From Streptomyces seoulensis (GTDB lineage: Bacteria; Actinomycetota; Actinomycetes; Streptomycetales; Streptomycetaceae), in assembly GCA_013364255.1 (NCBI GenBank), contig CP054936.1:5846353-5910352 (forward strand): 64,000 nucleotides of DNA. The letters are read 5' to 3'. The position numbers were made by a program, and so were the translations under genes. Below are positions 16,948 through 26,185 of this stretch, piece by piece (position 1 is the first letter of the stretch; every line of letters starts with the position of its first letter). The notes below the pieces were generated by a model. That model made no database searches. It saw only the letters and a program-made list of their open reading frames with translations, and was not told where the DNA came from.

Positions 16948-17455
16948 CCGACGGAGGGGGGACAGAGGCGAGCGAGGGCGCGGAGACGGCGGAGGCTCCG
17001 GGCGGGCTCCGCACGGTGTGCGACCGCGGGGGACGTGCGAGTCTGTGGGGCTGTGCGGGACCGGTGCGCACGGATGGCCGAAAGCCGTCGGTTTGTCCGG
17101 ACGTCTGCCCGGAACCCTGCGCGAGGGCCCGCTGGTCCCCATTGGGGTGGGGACCAGCGGGCCCGGGCCCCGCGGGGCCGTTCACGGGTCTCACCGGGTC
17201 AACCCCAGCCCGGTGAGGCCCCGCGCGCACGGCACGCCGTGCCAGGTGGCGCGGCATCATGTGACAGGTATCACCGCTGGTCTGTGACCCCGGATTTAGG
17301 GCGCTCCGGTGAGCGGGGATAACCTGCGAGATGGACATGCCGCGCGCTCGGACACCGTGTGCGCCTCCCTTGTGACACAGCGGACGTCACGTTGCCCTTC
17401 GCGGCACGCCCACGCATCCAACGAACCGCGAGATCACTGATAGGGACGGAAGCGC
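16948..17455. other. 508-nt region between the VWA gene and sucC
   Basis: It holds the terminator at 17125-17164 and the sucC promoter/leader. A dyad GTGAC (17372-17376) / GTCAC (17386-17390) lies about 65 nt before sucC and may be a regulator site. I see no gene. Confidence 0.5.
17125..17164 (+). terminator. Terminator of the MoxR-DUF5682-VWA operon
   Basis: A perfect 16-bp stem, 17125-17140 with 17149-17164, and an 8-nt loop (ATTGGGGT). Confidence 0.8.
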
Positions 17456-18637
17456 GTGGACCTGTTCGAGTACCAGGCGAGGGACCTCTTCGCCAAGCAC
17501 GGTGTACCGGTGCTGGCCGGTGAAGTCATCGACACGCCTGAGGCGGCGCGCGAGATCACCGAGCGACTGGGCGGCAAGTCGGTCGTCAAGGCGCAGGTGA
17601 AGGTCGGTGGTCGTGGCAAGGCCGGTGGCGTGAAGCTCGCCGCCACCCCGGACGAGGCCGTCGCCCGTTCGACGGACATCCTCGGCATGGACATCAAGGG
17701 CCACACGGTCCACAAGGTCATGATCGCCGAGACGGCTCCGGAGATCGTCGAGGAGTACTACGTCTCCTTCCTCCTCGACCGTGCGAACCGCACCTTCCTC
17801 TCCATCGCCTCCGTCGAGGGCGGCATGGAGATCGAGGAGGTCGCGGCCACCCGTCCCGACGCCGTCGCCCAGACCCCGATCGACGCCATCGACGGTGTGA
17901 CGCCGGAGAAGGCCCGCGAGATCGTCGCCGCGGCGAAGTTCCCGGCCGAGGTCGCGGACAAGATCGCCGACATCCTGGTCACGCTGTGGGACACCTTCAT
18001 CAAGGAGGACGCCCTCCTGGTCGAGGTCAACCCGCTGGCCAAGGTCGCCTCCGGTGACGTCATCGCCCTCGACGGCAAGGTCTCCCTGGACGACAACGCC
18101 GAGTTCCGTCACCCGGACTTCGAGGAGCTCCACGACAAGGCCGCCGCCAACCCGCTCGAGGCGGCAGCCAAGGAGAAGAACCTCAACTACGTCAAGCTCG
18201 ACGGCGAGGTCGGCATCATCGGCAACGGCGCCGGTCTGGTCATGTCGACCCTGGACGTCGTCGCGTACGCCGGTGAGAAGCACGGCGACGTCAAGCCCGC
18301 CAACTTCCTGGACATCGGCGGTGGCGCCTCCGCCCAGGTGATGGCCAACGGCCTGGAGATCATCCTCGGCGACCCCGACGTCAAGTCGGTCTTCGTCAAC
18401 GTCTTCGGCGGCATCACCGCCTGCGACGAGGTCGCCAACGGCATCGTCCAGGCGCTGAAGCTCCTCGAGGACCGCGGCGAGAAGGTCGAGAAGCCGCTCG
18501 TTGTCCGCCTCGACGGCAACAACGCCGAGCTGGGCCGCAAGATCCTCACCGACGCCAACCACCCGCTGGTCCAGCGCGTCGACACCATGGACGGCGCGGC
18601 CGACAAGGCCGCCGAGCTGGCCCACGCCGCCAAGTAA
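17456..18637 (+). CDS. sucC: Succinyl-CoA synthetase beta subunit
   Basis: A 393-aa ATP-grasp subunit of the TCA-cycle enzyme that makes succinate and ATP/GTP from succinyl-CoA. It starts MDLFEYQARDLFAKHGVP, the classic SucC opening. KAQVKVGGRGKAGGVKLA is the nucleotide-binding lysine region and FVNVFGGITACDEVANGI the C-terminal interface. GTG start with GGGACGGAAG upstream. Length matches the family (~390 aa). sucD follows after 28 nt, and a shared terminator ends the pair. Confidence 0.97.
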   Translation: MDLFEYQARDLFAKHGVPVLAGEVIDTPEAAREITERLGGKSVVKAQVKVGGRGKAGGVKLAATPDEAVARSTDILGMDIKGHTVHKVMIAETAPEIVEEYYVSFLLDRANRTFLSIASVEGGMEIEEVAATRPDAVAQTPIDAIDGVTPEKAREIVAAAKFPAEVADKIADILVTLWDTFIKEDALLVEVNPLAKVASGDVIALDGKVSLDDNAEFRHPDFEELHDKAAANPLEAAAKEKNLNYVKLDGEVGIIGNGAGLVMSTLDVVAYAGEKHGDVKPANFLDIGGGASAQVMANGLEIILGDPDVKSVFVNVFGGITACDEVANGIVQALKLLEDRGEKVEKPLVVRLDGNNAELGRKILTDANHPLVQRVDTMDGAADKAAELAHAAK

Positions 18638-18665
18638 GCACTCAGGACGAGGACACCAACACACC

Positions 18666-19550
18666 ATGGCTATCTGGCTCAACAAGGACAGCAAGGTCAT
18701 CGTCCAGGGCATGACCGGCGCGACGGGCATGAAGCACACCAAGCTCATGCTCGGCGACGGCACCAACGTCGTGGGCGGCGTGAACCCGCGCAAGGCGGGG
18801 CAGACCGTGGACTTCGACGGCACCGAGGTACCCGTCTTCGGCACCGTCAAGGAAGCCATCGAGAAGACCGGCGCCGACGTCTCCGTCATCTTCGTGCCGG
18901 AGAAGTTCACCAAGGACGCGGTCGTCGAGGCCATCGACGCCGAGATCCCGCTGGCCGTCGTGATCACCGAGGGCATCGCCGTGCACGACACGGCCGCCTT
19001 CTGGGCGTACGCCGGCAAGAAGGGCAACAAGACCCGCATCATCGGCCCCAACTGCCCCGGCATCATCACCCCGGGTCAGTCGAACGTCGGCATCATCCCG
19101 GGCGACATCACCAAGCCGGGCCGCATCGGCCTGGTCTCGAAGTCCGGCACGCTGACGTACCAGATGATGTACGAGCTGCGTGACATCGGCTTCTCGACCG
19201 CCGTCGGCATCGGTGGCGACCCGATCATCGGCACCACGCACATCGACGCGCTCGCCGCGTTCCAGGCCGACCCCGACACCGACCTGATCGTCATGATCGG
19301 TGAGATCGGCGGCGACGCCGAGGAGCGGGCCGCGGCCTTCATCAAGGAGAACGTGACCAAGCCGGTCGTCGGCTACGTCGCTGGCTTCACCGCGCCCGAG
19401 GGCAAGACGATGGGCCACGCCGGCGCGATCGTCTCCGGTTCCTCCGGCACGGCCCAGGCCAAGAAGGAGGCCCTGGAGGCCGCGGGCGTCAAGGTCGGCA
19501 AGACGCCGACCGAGACGGCCAAGCTGGCCCGCGAGGTCCTCGCCGGCTGA
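18666..19550 (+). CDS. sucD: Succinyl-CoA synthetase alpha subunit
   Basis: A 294-aa CoA-binding subunit carrying the phosphohistidine. It begins MAIWLNKDSKVIVQGMTGATG. The CoA-binding Rossmann motif, IGPNCPGIITPG and the active-site GHAGAIVSG (phospho-His) are all present. The ATG at 18666 follows AGGACGAGGAC. Longer in-frame starts overlap sucC and do not fit the family. It forms the heterotetramer with SucC. Confidence 0.97.
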   Translation: MAIWLNKDSKVIVQGMTGATGMKHTKLMLGDGTNVVGGVNPRKAGQTVDFDGTEVPVFGTVKEAIEKTGADVSVIFVPEKFTKDAVVEAIDAEIPLAVVITEGIAVHDTAAFWAYAGKKGNKTRIIGPNCPGIITPGQSNVGIIPGDITKPGRIGLVSKSGTLTYQMMYELRDIGFSTAVGIGGDPIIGTTHIDALAAFQADPDTDLIVMIGEIGGDAEERAAAFIKENVTKPVVGYVAGFTAPEGKTMGHAGAIVSGSSGTAQAKKEALEAAGVKVGKTPTETAKLAREVLAG

Positions 19551-19603
19551 ACCGGCCGAACCGGCTGAACCGGCCGGGCGGCCCAGCCGCCCGACGCGAC
19601 TTC

Positions 19604-19649
19604 GGTGGGCCCGTCCCCGGCCGTCAACGGCCACGGGGACGGGCCCACC
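19604..19649 (+). terminator. sucCD terminator
   Basis: A 15-bp perfect stem (19604-19618 with 19635-19649) with an inner GGCCG/CGGCC extension. Confidence 0.8.
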
Positions 19650-19689
19650 GTCATGTGCGGACTGGGCCCGCCGACTGTCCACCGCCCCA

Positions 19690-19793
19690 GGCACGCGCCG
19701 GAACCGCCGACCCAGGGTGCGCCAAGCCCGCTGACCCGGGCGCGCGCCGGGACCGCCCGCCGAACGCCGGTCCGGGCGCGCGCCGGAACCGCC
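19690..19793. repeat. Three imperfect ~20-bp repeats downstream of sucCD
   Basis: The core GCGCGCCGGRACCGCC recurs near 19694, 19741 and 19777, the last two exactly 36 nt apart. It lies in non-coding DNA between the sucCD terminator and the next stop codon. Function unknown. Confidence 0.5.
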
Positions 19794-19848
19794 TGCCTGG
19801 CGCCGAAGCACGGGCGCGCCGGTGTTTATCGGCGCGCCCACCGCCGGC

Positions 19849-20940
19849 CTAGCGCGTCTCGGGCGCCAGTCGCTCCGGTCCGCCCGCCACCTCGGTCTTC
19901 AGCTGGGCGCGCAGCCTGAGCGCGTCCTGCGACAGGGGCCCCGCCGCCGCCTCCACCGGCAGACCCTGGATCGCGTGACCGGGGGAGACCGGTGCCAGAT
20001 AGTGCGTGGGAGCCGTCCGGAGCGTGAGCGTCGTCGCGCCGATGATGGTGACGGTGAACGCGATCGCGGACCGGGTCCAGAAGCGGGTGCTGCGTTCTCC
20101 GGCGGTCCGCACCGCCGCCGGTCCGGCGACCGAGGCGGCCACCGACGCGACCGCCGTCCCGGCGACGCCCGCCACCCCCGCGATCCCCCCGGCCGCGCCG
20201 CTCCCGCGCGGCGGTGCGCCGGCCCCGCCCGCGCCCTTCGCCGGGACGGTCGTCCGCGCCGGGTTCAGACTCGCCGTGGCGGCGAGTCGGACCAGGCGGC
20301 GGTGGAGTTGCGCCGGGTCCGCCAGTTCGGGCAGACGGGCGGCGACGGCCTCGCGGGCGTGCATCAGACGGCCGGCCGTCGCCGGGGTGCTCGCCTCCGT
20401 CTCGGCCGCCGTCTCCGGCAGATCGAGGCCGACCCCGTCGTAGAGCACCAGCGTGCGGCGGTACGAGGGCGGGAGCCGCAGCAGCGCCTCCTGGAGGGCG
20501 CGGTCGGCGGGGTCGGGCGGCGGGTCGGGAAGGCGGTCGCGGCGGCGCAGGCGGTCCCAGGGGGACAGCGCGCGCTCGTACACCGCCGCCCGCACCCAGC
20601 CCGCCGGGTCCCGGTCGTGGGCCACCTCCGGCCAGCGCAGCCAAGCCTGCTGGAATGCGGCCTCCACGGCGGCGCGGGCCCCCTCGTGACGGCCGTTCAG
20701 AAGATAGGCCTGCCGGACGAGGGCGGGGGCGCAGAAGGCGTAGAGCGCGTCGAAGGCCTGAACGGCCGTCAGCTCCTCCCCGGCCTTGCCCGCTGCCTCA
20801 CCGCTCTCCCTCTCTCGTGCTCGCTCGTGGGTCTCCGTGCTCGTCGTCCCGGAGGACTGAGTGTGTGTCAGGGTGGCTGCCGCCCAGGGCGTACGGCCCT
20901 CCACGGGCTGCGGCCGCGGGTTCGCATGACGGTTCGTCAC
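19849..20940 (-). CDS. Membrane-tethered ECF-sigma-like protein
   Basis: A 363-aa protein. Residues ~45-190 resemble an ECF sigma factor. A sigma-2-like part (FDALYAFCAPALVRQAYLL, then AFQQAWLRWPEVAHDRDPAG) and a sigma-4-like part (ALLRLPPSYRRTLVLYDGVG, then a degenerate helix-turn-helix) can be recognised. A Gly/Ala/Pro linker leads to one membrane helix (~287-307, SAIAFTVTIIGATTLTL) and a 56-residue extracytoplasmic tail. GTG start at 20940 with GGAGG 9 nt upstream. It is divergent from the PerM-like gene. It could be a membrane-held transcription regulator released by proteolysis, or a sigma-derived protein that no longer transcribes; the sequence cannot decide. Confidence 0.7.
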   Translation of the reverse strand: MTNRHANPRPQPVEGRTPWAAATLTHTQSSGTTSTETHERARERESGEAAGKAGEELTAVQAFDALYAFCAPALVRQAYLLNGRHEGARAAVEAAFQQAWLRWPEVAHDRDPAGWVRAAVYERALSPWDRLRRRDRLPDPPPDPADRALQEALLRLPPSYRRTLVLYDGVGLDLPETAAETEASTPATAGRLMHAREAVAARLPELADPAQLHRRLVRLAATASLNPARTTVPAKGAGGAGAPPRGSGAAGGIAGVAGVAGTAVASVAASVAGPAAVRTAGERSTRFWTRSAIAFTVTIIGATTLTLRTAPTHYLAPVSPGHAIQGLPVEAAAGPLSQDALRLRAQLKTEVAGGPERLAPETR

Positions 20941-21036
20941 AGTGCGTCCCTCCGTGTGAATAGGCACATAAACGTATATTGAGCGACACTTCGGAGGTTC
21001 GCCTGTTGCGCCGGGAACGCGTGTGACGTTGGCAGC
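20941..21036. promoter_or_regulatory. Divergent promoter region, sigma-like / PerM-like genes
   Basis: A 96-nt region with an AT-rich core (ATAAACGTATATTG, 20969-20982) that is unusual for this genome. It probably carries both -10 elements. Confidence 0.5.
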
Positions 21037-22785
21037 ATGGCGGACGTGATCCAGACGACCCGTCACCGCCCGCCCCTGGCCCAGCTGCGCATCCGTGTGC
21101 GGGACCGCTCGCCCGGTCTCGGCGCCGGCTTCCTCGGTGGCGTGGTCGCGGCGGGCCTCGGGCTCGGCTCGTCCGCCGTGCTCGTCATCGTGCTGTGGAT
21201 CAGCTCGCCGTACCCCGACAGCGGCCCCAGCGGCGCGCTGCACGTCGCCGCCGCCCTGTGGCTCCTCGCCCACGGAACCGAACTGCTGCGCGCCGGCACC
21301 CTCACCGGCGCGCCCACGCCCATCGGGGTGACCCCGCTGCTGCTGCTCGCGCTGCCCGCGCTGCTCCTGCACCGGGCGGCGCGGGACGCCACCGACGGCA
21401 GCGACGGCGGCCCGCTGCTGCCCCAGCGCACCGCCTGGGCGGGCGTCGTCCTCGGCTACCTCTCCGTCGCCTGCGCTGCCTCGGTGTACGCGGCCGGCGG
21501 CCCCCTGCACCCCTCGTGGCCGTGGACCGTCCTGTGGCTGCCGCTGGTGGCGGTGACGGCGGCGGGCAGCGGCGTCTGGGCGGCGTACGGCTGTCCGCGC
21601 GTCCCGCTGGAGCGGGCGCTGGACGCGCTCTCGCTGTCGCCGGGAGTACGGCGGCTGCTGCTCGGACCGGGACCGCGGGCCCGTCTCGGCGCCTCCGCGC
21701 GGGCGGCCGGCGCGGGCGTCGTGGTGTTCGTCGGCGGCGGCGCGCTGGTGCTCGGAGTGTCGCTGGTGGCGCACGGCGGCGCGGCTCAGGGAGCCTTCCT
21801 GAAGCTGACGGAGGGCTGGTCGGGCCGGTTCGCCGTACTGCTGCTGTGCCTGGCGCTGCTGCCGAACGCGGTGCTGTGGGCGGCGGCCTACGCCCTCGGG
21901 CCCGGCTTCGCGCTCGGTCCCGGCCAGGTCGGCCCGCTCGCCTCCGCCCCACTGCCGTCGCTGCCGCCGTTCCCGCTGCTGGCGGCGGTCCCGGACGCGG
22001 GGCCGGGCACCGCGCTGAACTGGGCGGCCACGGTGGTGCCCGCCGCCGCCGGACTGACGATCGGCTGGTTCGTGGCGGGCGCGGCGGTACGGGAGGCGCG
22101 CGAACCGGGGGCGAAGGGCGGTCCGCGGGTCTGGTCGTGGCGGCGGACCGCGGGCGGGGCCGCCCTGGCCTGCGTGGTGTGCGCACTCGTGCTCGGAGTC
22201 CTCGCCGAACTGGCGGGCGGCCCGCTGGGCAACGCCGCCCTCGACCGGTTCGGTCCGGCCGGCTGGCAGATCACGGGAGCCGTACTGCTGTGGACCGCGC
22301 CGGCGGCCGTCCCGACGGCGGTGACGGTACGGGCCTGGCGCTGCTGGGGACAGCGGGCGCGGGGGGACGAGGAGACGCCGTGGCGGATCACCAGGCCCCG
22401 CACCGGCGACGCGGTACGGGCGGCCCGGACGGCCGAGGCGGTCGACGCCGGGCGCCGCCGCCTGCCCGACCACCACTACGACGCGACCCTGGAGCCGTAC
22501 GACGTGCTCCCGCTGGACCCGCCGGCGCCCGACGCCCTCACCGACCGGCCGGCGACGCACCCCACGCCCCCGGCCCCGACGGCCAAGCACACGGAACCGC
22601 GGCGCAGCGAAAACCCCGGCAAGCCGCACGGCGAGCCCGAGGAGCCCGGCAAAGCACCGCAGCCCGAGACACCCGAGACACCCGAGGCACCCGGAACAGC
22701 CGGGACGCCCGAGAAGACGCCGACTGCCGAGCCCAGCGGTCCTCAGCCCGACAGCCCCTCGGCCCCCGAAGCACCTCCCGAGTGA
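21037..22785 (+). CDS. perM: PerM-like polytopic membrane protein (DUF6350)
   Basis: A 582-aa protein with roughly 10 membrane helices up to residue ~440 and then a Pro/Glu/Thr-rich cytoplasmic tail of ~130 residues. It matches the DUF6350 family, named PerM after mycobacterial Rv0955, a membrane protein needed for division and persistence. The context agrees: in mycobacteria the same gene sits between sucCD and purNH, as here. The ATG at 21037 is the only sensible start; no strong ribosome site is visible. The low-complexity tail (repeated PETPEAPGTAGTPE) is probably disordered. Confidence 0.75.
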   Translation: MADVIQTTRHRPPLAQLRIRVRDRSPGLGAGFLGGVVAAGLGLGSSAVLVIVLWISSPYPDSGPSGALHVAAALWLLAHGTELLRAGTLTGAPTPIGVTPLLLLALPALLLHRAARDATDGSDGGPLLPQRTAWAGVVLGYLSVACAASVYAAGGPLHPSWPWTVLWLPLVAVTAAGSGVWAAYGCPRVPLERALDALSLSPGVRRLLLGPGPRARLGASARAAGAGVVVFVGGGALVLGVSLVAHGGAAQGAFLKLTEGWSGRFAVLLLCLALLPNAVLWAAAYALGPGFALGPGQVGPLASAPLPSLPPFPLLAAVPDAGPGTALNWAATVVPAAAGLTIGWFVAGAAVREAREPGAKGGPRVWSWRRTAGGAALACVVCALVLGVLAELAGGPLGNAALDRFGPAGWQITGAVLLWTAPAAVPTAVTVRAWRCWGQRARGDEETPWRITRPRTGDAVRAARTAEAVDAGRRRLPDHHYDATLEPYDVLPLDPPAPDALTDRPATHPTPPAPTAKHTEPRRSENPGKPHGEPEEPGKAPQPETPETPEAPGTAGTPEKTPTAEPSGPQPDSPSAPEAPPE

Positions 22786-22839
22786 CTCCGACCTGGCCCC
22801 ACCGCTCCCTCACCGGGCCCGCGAGGGGGGTCGCCGGCC

Positions 22840-23655
22840 TCAGCCGTCGACCCCCAGCACCCCCCGCAGCTCCTGCGGCAGATGCTGGTCGCACGACTGC
22901 TTGGCCTCGCTGGTCAGCGCGTCGTTCATGCACGAGTAGTAGTCGCTGTAAACGAACTGCGCGGCGAAGCCCGTGGCGACCAGGACGAGCGCCAGGGAGG
23001 CGGTGACCAGGCCGGTGACCGCCGCCGTGATCTGCGGGCGGCCCTCGGGCGCCGGGGCGTCCGGACCGGACCGGCGCGGCTTGGCGCGCAGCGCACTGAT
23101 GCCCCAGTACAGCGCGAGCGCGCCGAGCAGCAGGGCGACGTACGGCCAGCTGAAGAGGGCGAAGAAGAAGGCCCACATGCCGCACAGCAGGGCGAACCGC
23201 GCACGGCGCTGCGCCGGGTCGGTGGGGTCCCAGCGCATACCGGGACCGGGCCCGCCGTCGGGCTTCTCGGGGCCGCCGCCGGGCCGCTGCGGACGCTCGC
23301 CGAAGCCGCCGGAGGAGCGGCCGGGCTGACGGTCGCTCCACTGGCTGCCCCAGGGCGGGCGGCCGTCACCGGAACCGGGACCGCCGGAGCCGTCACCGGG
23401 ACCCTGCCCCTGCCCTTGCCCCTGCCCCTGGCCCGACGGGTGCCGGGGCTGCCACGGGCGGTCGGGCGTGCCCTCGGCGGGCGGCGCGAACGGGTTGTCG
23501 TCCCCGGCGGCGTCCTGCCGCCCGCCGCCCTCGCCACCGCCGGAGGGCGCGTCCGGCGGCGAGGCGGGACGCTCCCTCAGCAGCACGGCGCCGCGCTCCC
23601 CTCCCCGCGTCGGCTGCGGAAGGAGCGTGAGGAGTCGCGGGCTGCGGTCCGGCAT
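22840..23655 (-). CDS. Small integral membrane protein with long Gly/Pro-rich tail
   Basis: A 271-aa protein. Residues 1-150 are hydrophilic, rich in Gly, Pro, Gln and Arg (a GQGQGQGQG run). Two closely spaced helices (FALLCGMWAFFFALFSWPY, VALLLGALALYWGISAL) and a third (AVTGLVTASLALVLVATGFA) follow. The extracytoplasmic C-terminus has two Cys (SCMNDALTSEAKQSCDQ). The helix arrangement resembles DUF4190-type proteins. The ATG at 23655 has GGGGAAG 11 nt upstream. Function unknown. It lies convergent to the PerM-like gene and divergent from purN. Confidence 0.7.
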   Translation of the reverse strand: MPDRSPRLLTLLPQPTRGGERGAVLLRERPASPPDAPSGGGEGGGRQDAAGDDNPFAPPAEGTPDRPWQPRHPSGQGQGQGQGQGPGDGSGGPGSGDGRPPWGSQWSDRQPGRSSGGFGERPQRPGGGPEKPDGGPGPGMRWDPTDPAQRRARFALLCGMWAFFFALFSWPYVALLLGALALYWGISALRAKPRRSGPDAPAPEGRPQITAAVTGLVTASLALVLVATGFAAQFVYSDYYSCMNDALTSEAKQSCDQHLPQELRGVLGVDG

Positions 23656-23948
23656 CAAGTGAGCGTCTTCCCCTTGGTAGTCACGACTGGTCCGGCGGTC
23701 CGGCGGTCCGGAGCGTCCGGTATCCGGTCCGGTATCCAAGGAACGCACGGTGCACCCAGTGCGTTCCCCGCACGTCCCGTACCAGCTCTCCCCAGACGCT
23801 ACCTGCCGGCCCCGCCCCCGTCCCATGGGGGCCTTCCGGTGTGCCGGTATCGTTGCTGACGGTCGGCCGCTTCGTAGGCTTCCCCGTATCCGGGGGCCCG
23901 AAGCATTCGTACGACCGTACAAACAGCTCCCCGAGAAAGGGCCCCACC

Positions 23949-24578
23949 GTGGCCGCCAAGCCCGTGGCCAAGCGCCTCGTCGTGCTGGTCTCCGGATCCG
24001 GCACCAACTTGCAGGCGCTCCTCGACGCGATCACCGAGACCGGCGCCGAGGCCTACGGCGCCGAGATCGTCGCCGTGGGCGCCGACCGCGAGGGCGTCGA
24101 GGGGCTGGCGCGCGCCGAGCGCGCCGGGCTGCCGACCTTCGTGCGGAAGGTCAAGGACTACGGCACGCGCGAGGAGTGGGACGCGGCGCTCGCCGAGGCC
24201 GTCGCCGCGCACGCCCCCGATCTCGTCGTCTCCGCCGGGTTCATGAAGATCGTGGGCAAGGAGTTCCTCGCGCGGTTCGGCGGACGGTTCGTCAACACGC
24301 ACCCCGCGCTGCTGCCCAGTTTTCCGGGGGCCCACGGCGTCCGCGACGCGCTCGCGTACGGTGCCAGGGTCACCGGCTGCACCGTCCACTTCGTCGACGA
24401 CGGCGTCGACACCGGACCGATCATCGCCCAGGGCGTGGTCGAGATCCGGGACGAGGACGACGAGAGCGCGCTGCACGAGCGCATCAAGGAAGTCGAGCGA
24501 AGGCTGCTCGTCGAGGTCGTGAGCCGGCTCGCCCGCCACGGCTATCGCATCGAGGGACGAAAGGTAGTAATCCTGTGA
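23949..24578 (+). CDS. purN: Phosphoribosylglycinamide formyltransferase
   Basis: A 209-aa enzyme of de novo purine synthesis that transfers the formyl group of 10-formyl-THF to GAR. It shows RLVVLVSGSGTNLQALLDAI (phosphate loop), the catalytic Asn/His in FVNTHPALLPSFPG, and Asp in HFVDDGVDTGPIIAQ. I chose the GTG at 23949 with GAAAGGG upstream; starts further upstream would add a non-conserved leader. The TGA overlaps the GTG of purH by 4 nt, so the pair is coupled. Confidence 0.96.
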   Translation: MAAKPVAKRLVVLVSGSGTNLQALLDAITETGAEAYGAEIVAVGADREGVEGLARAERAGLPTFVRKVKDYGTREEWDAALAEAVAAHAPDLVVSAGFMKIVGKEFLARFGGRFVNTHPALLPSFPGAHGVRDALAYGARVTGCTVHFVDDGVDTGPIIAQGVVEIRDEDDESALHERIKEVERRLLVEVVSRLARHGYRIEGRKVVIL

Positions 24579-26140
24579 CCGCCGAGAGCAACAAGCGGCC
24601 CATCCGGCGCGCGCTGGTCAGCGTCTACGACAAGACCGGTCTGGAGGAGCTGGCGCGCGGGCTGCACGAGGCCGGCGTCGAACTCGTCTCCACCGGCTCC
24701 ACCGCCGCGAAGATCGCCGCGGCCGGGGTGCCCGTCACCAAGGTCGAGGAGCTGACCGGCTTCCCGGAGTGCCTGGACGGCCGGGTCAAGACCCTGCACC
24801 CCAAGGTCCACGCCGGCATCCTCGCCGACCTGCGCCTGGAGGACCACCGGCAGCAGCTGGCCGAGCTGGGCGTCGAGCCGTTCGACCTCGTCGTCGTCAA
24901 CCTCTACCCGTTCCGCGAGACGGTCGCCTCCGGCGCCTCGGACGACGAGTGCGTCGAGCAGATCGACATCGGCGGCCCCTCGATGGTGCGCGCCGCCGCC
25001 AAGAACCACCCCTCGGTCGCGGTCGTCACCAGCCCCGAGCGGTACGCCGACGTCCTCGGCGCCGTGCAGGACGGCGGCTTCGACCTGGCCACCCGCAAGC
25101 GGCTGGCCGCCGAGGCGTTCCAGCACACGGCGTCGTACGACATCGCGGTGGCCGGCTGGTTCGCCGCCTCCTACGCACCCGTGGACGACTCCTCCTTCCC
25201 CGACTTCCTGGGCGCCACCCTGGAGCGCAAGAGCACCCTGCGCTACGGCGAGAACCCGCACCAGCCCGCCGCGCTCTACGTCGACGGCACCGGCGCCGGC
25301 CTCGCCGAGGCGGAGCAGCTGCACGGCAAGGAGATGTCGTACAACAACTACACGGACACGGACGCCGCCCGCCGTGCCGCGTACGACCACGACGAGCCGT
25401 GCGTGGCGATCATCAAGCACGCCAACCCGTGCGGCATCGCCGTCGGCGCGGACGTCGCCGAGGCGCACCGCAAGGCGCACGCCTGCGACCCGGTCTCCGC
25501 CTACGGCGGCGTCATCGCCGTGAACCGGCCGGTCAGCAAGGAGATGGCCGAGCAGGTCGCCGACATCTTCACCGAGGTCATCGTCGCCCCGGACTACGAG
25601 GAGGGGGCGCTCGAAGCCCTCGCCAAGAAGAAGAACATCCGGGTCCTGAAGGCCCCGTCCGGGCCCTCCCACCCGGCCGAGGTCAAGCCGATCGACGGCG
25701 GCGCGCTGCTCCAGGTCACCGACCGCCTCCAGGCCGACGGCGACGACCCGGCGAACTGGACCCTGGCGAGCGGCGAGGCGCTGTCCGCCGACGAGCTGGC
25801 CGAACTCTCCTTCGCCTGGAAGGCCTGCCGGGCGGTGAAGTCCAACGCGATCCTGCTCGCCAAGGGCGGAGCCTCGGTCGGCGTCGGCATGGGCCAGGTC
25901 AACCGCGTCGACTCCTGCAAGCTCGCGGTCGAGCGGGCGGGTGAGGAGCGGGCGCGCGGTTCCTACGCCGCCTCCGACGCGTTCTTCCCCTTCCCCGACG
26001 GTCCCGAGATCCTCATCGCGGCCGGTGTGAAGGCGATCGTCCAGCCGGGCGGTTCGATCCGCGACGAGCAGGTGGTGGAGGCCGCGAAGAAGGCGGGCGT
26101 GACGATGTACTTCACCGGCACGCGTCACTTCTTCCACTGA
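24575..26140 (+). CDS. purH: Bifunctional AICAR formyltransferase / IMP cyclohydrolase
   Basis: A 521-aa enzyme for the last two steps to IMP. The N-terminal MGS-like cyclohydrolase domain has RALVSVYDKTGLEELARG and STGSTAAKI. The formyltransferase domain carries the catalytic Lys-His in IIKHANPCGIAVG and ends GVTMYFTGTRHFFH. The GTG start overlaps the purN stop (GTGA). Length is typical of the family. A hairpin follows 8 nt after the stop. Confidence 0.97.
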   Translation: MTAESNKRPIRRALVSVYDKTGLEELARGLHEAGVELVSTGSTAAKIAAAGVPVTKVEELTGFPECLDGRVKTLHPKVHAGILADLRLEDHRQQLAELGVEPFDLVVVNLYPFRETVASGASDDECVEQIDIGGPSMVRAAAKNHPSVAVVTSPERYADVLGAVQDGGFDLATRKRLAAEAFQHTASYDIAVAGWFAASYAPVDDSSFPDFLGATLERKSTLRYGENPHQPAALYVDGTGAGLAEAEQLHGKEMSYNNYTDTDAARRAAYDHDEPCVAIIKHANPCGIAVGADVAEAHRKAHACDPVSAYGGVIAVNRPVSKEMAEQVADIFTEVIVAPDYEEGALEALAKKKNIRVLKAPSGPSHPAEVKPIDGGALLQVTDRLQADGDDPANWTLASGEALSADELAELSFAWKACRAVKSNAILLAKGGASVGVGMGQVNRVDSCKLAVERAGEERARGSYAASDAFFPFPDGPEILIAAGVKAIVQPGGSIRDEQVVEAAKKAGVTMYFTGTRHFFH

Positions 26141-26147
26141 GCACGCC

Positions 26148-26168
26148 CTCGGGCTTACCGAGCCCGAG
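26148..26168 (+). terminator. purNH terminator
   Basis: An 8-bp perfect stem, 26148-26155 with 26161-26168 and loop TACCG, directly after the purH stop. Confidence 0.65.
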
Positions 26169-26185
26169 CGCTGAGCACCTCCTCT

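Noticed and set aside
14854..17142. 762-aa ORF antisense to the DUF5682 and VWA genes
   Set aside because: Low-complexity His/Arg/Gly composition typical of antisense frames, and it crosses a strong terminator.
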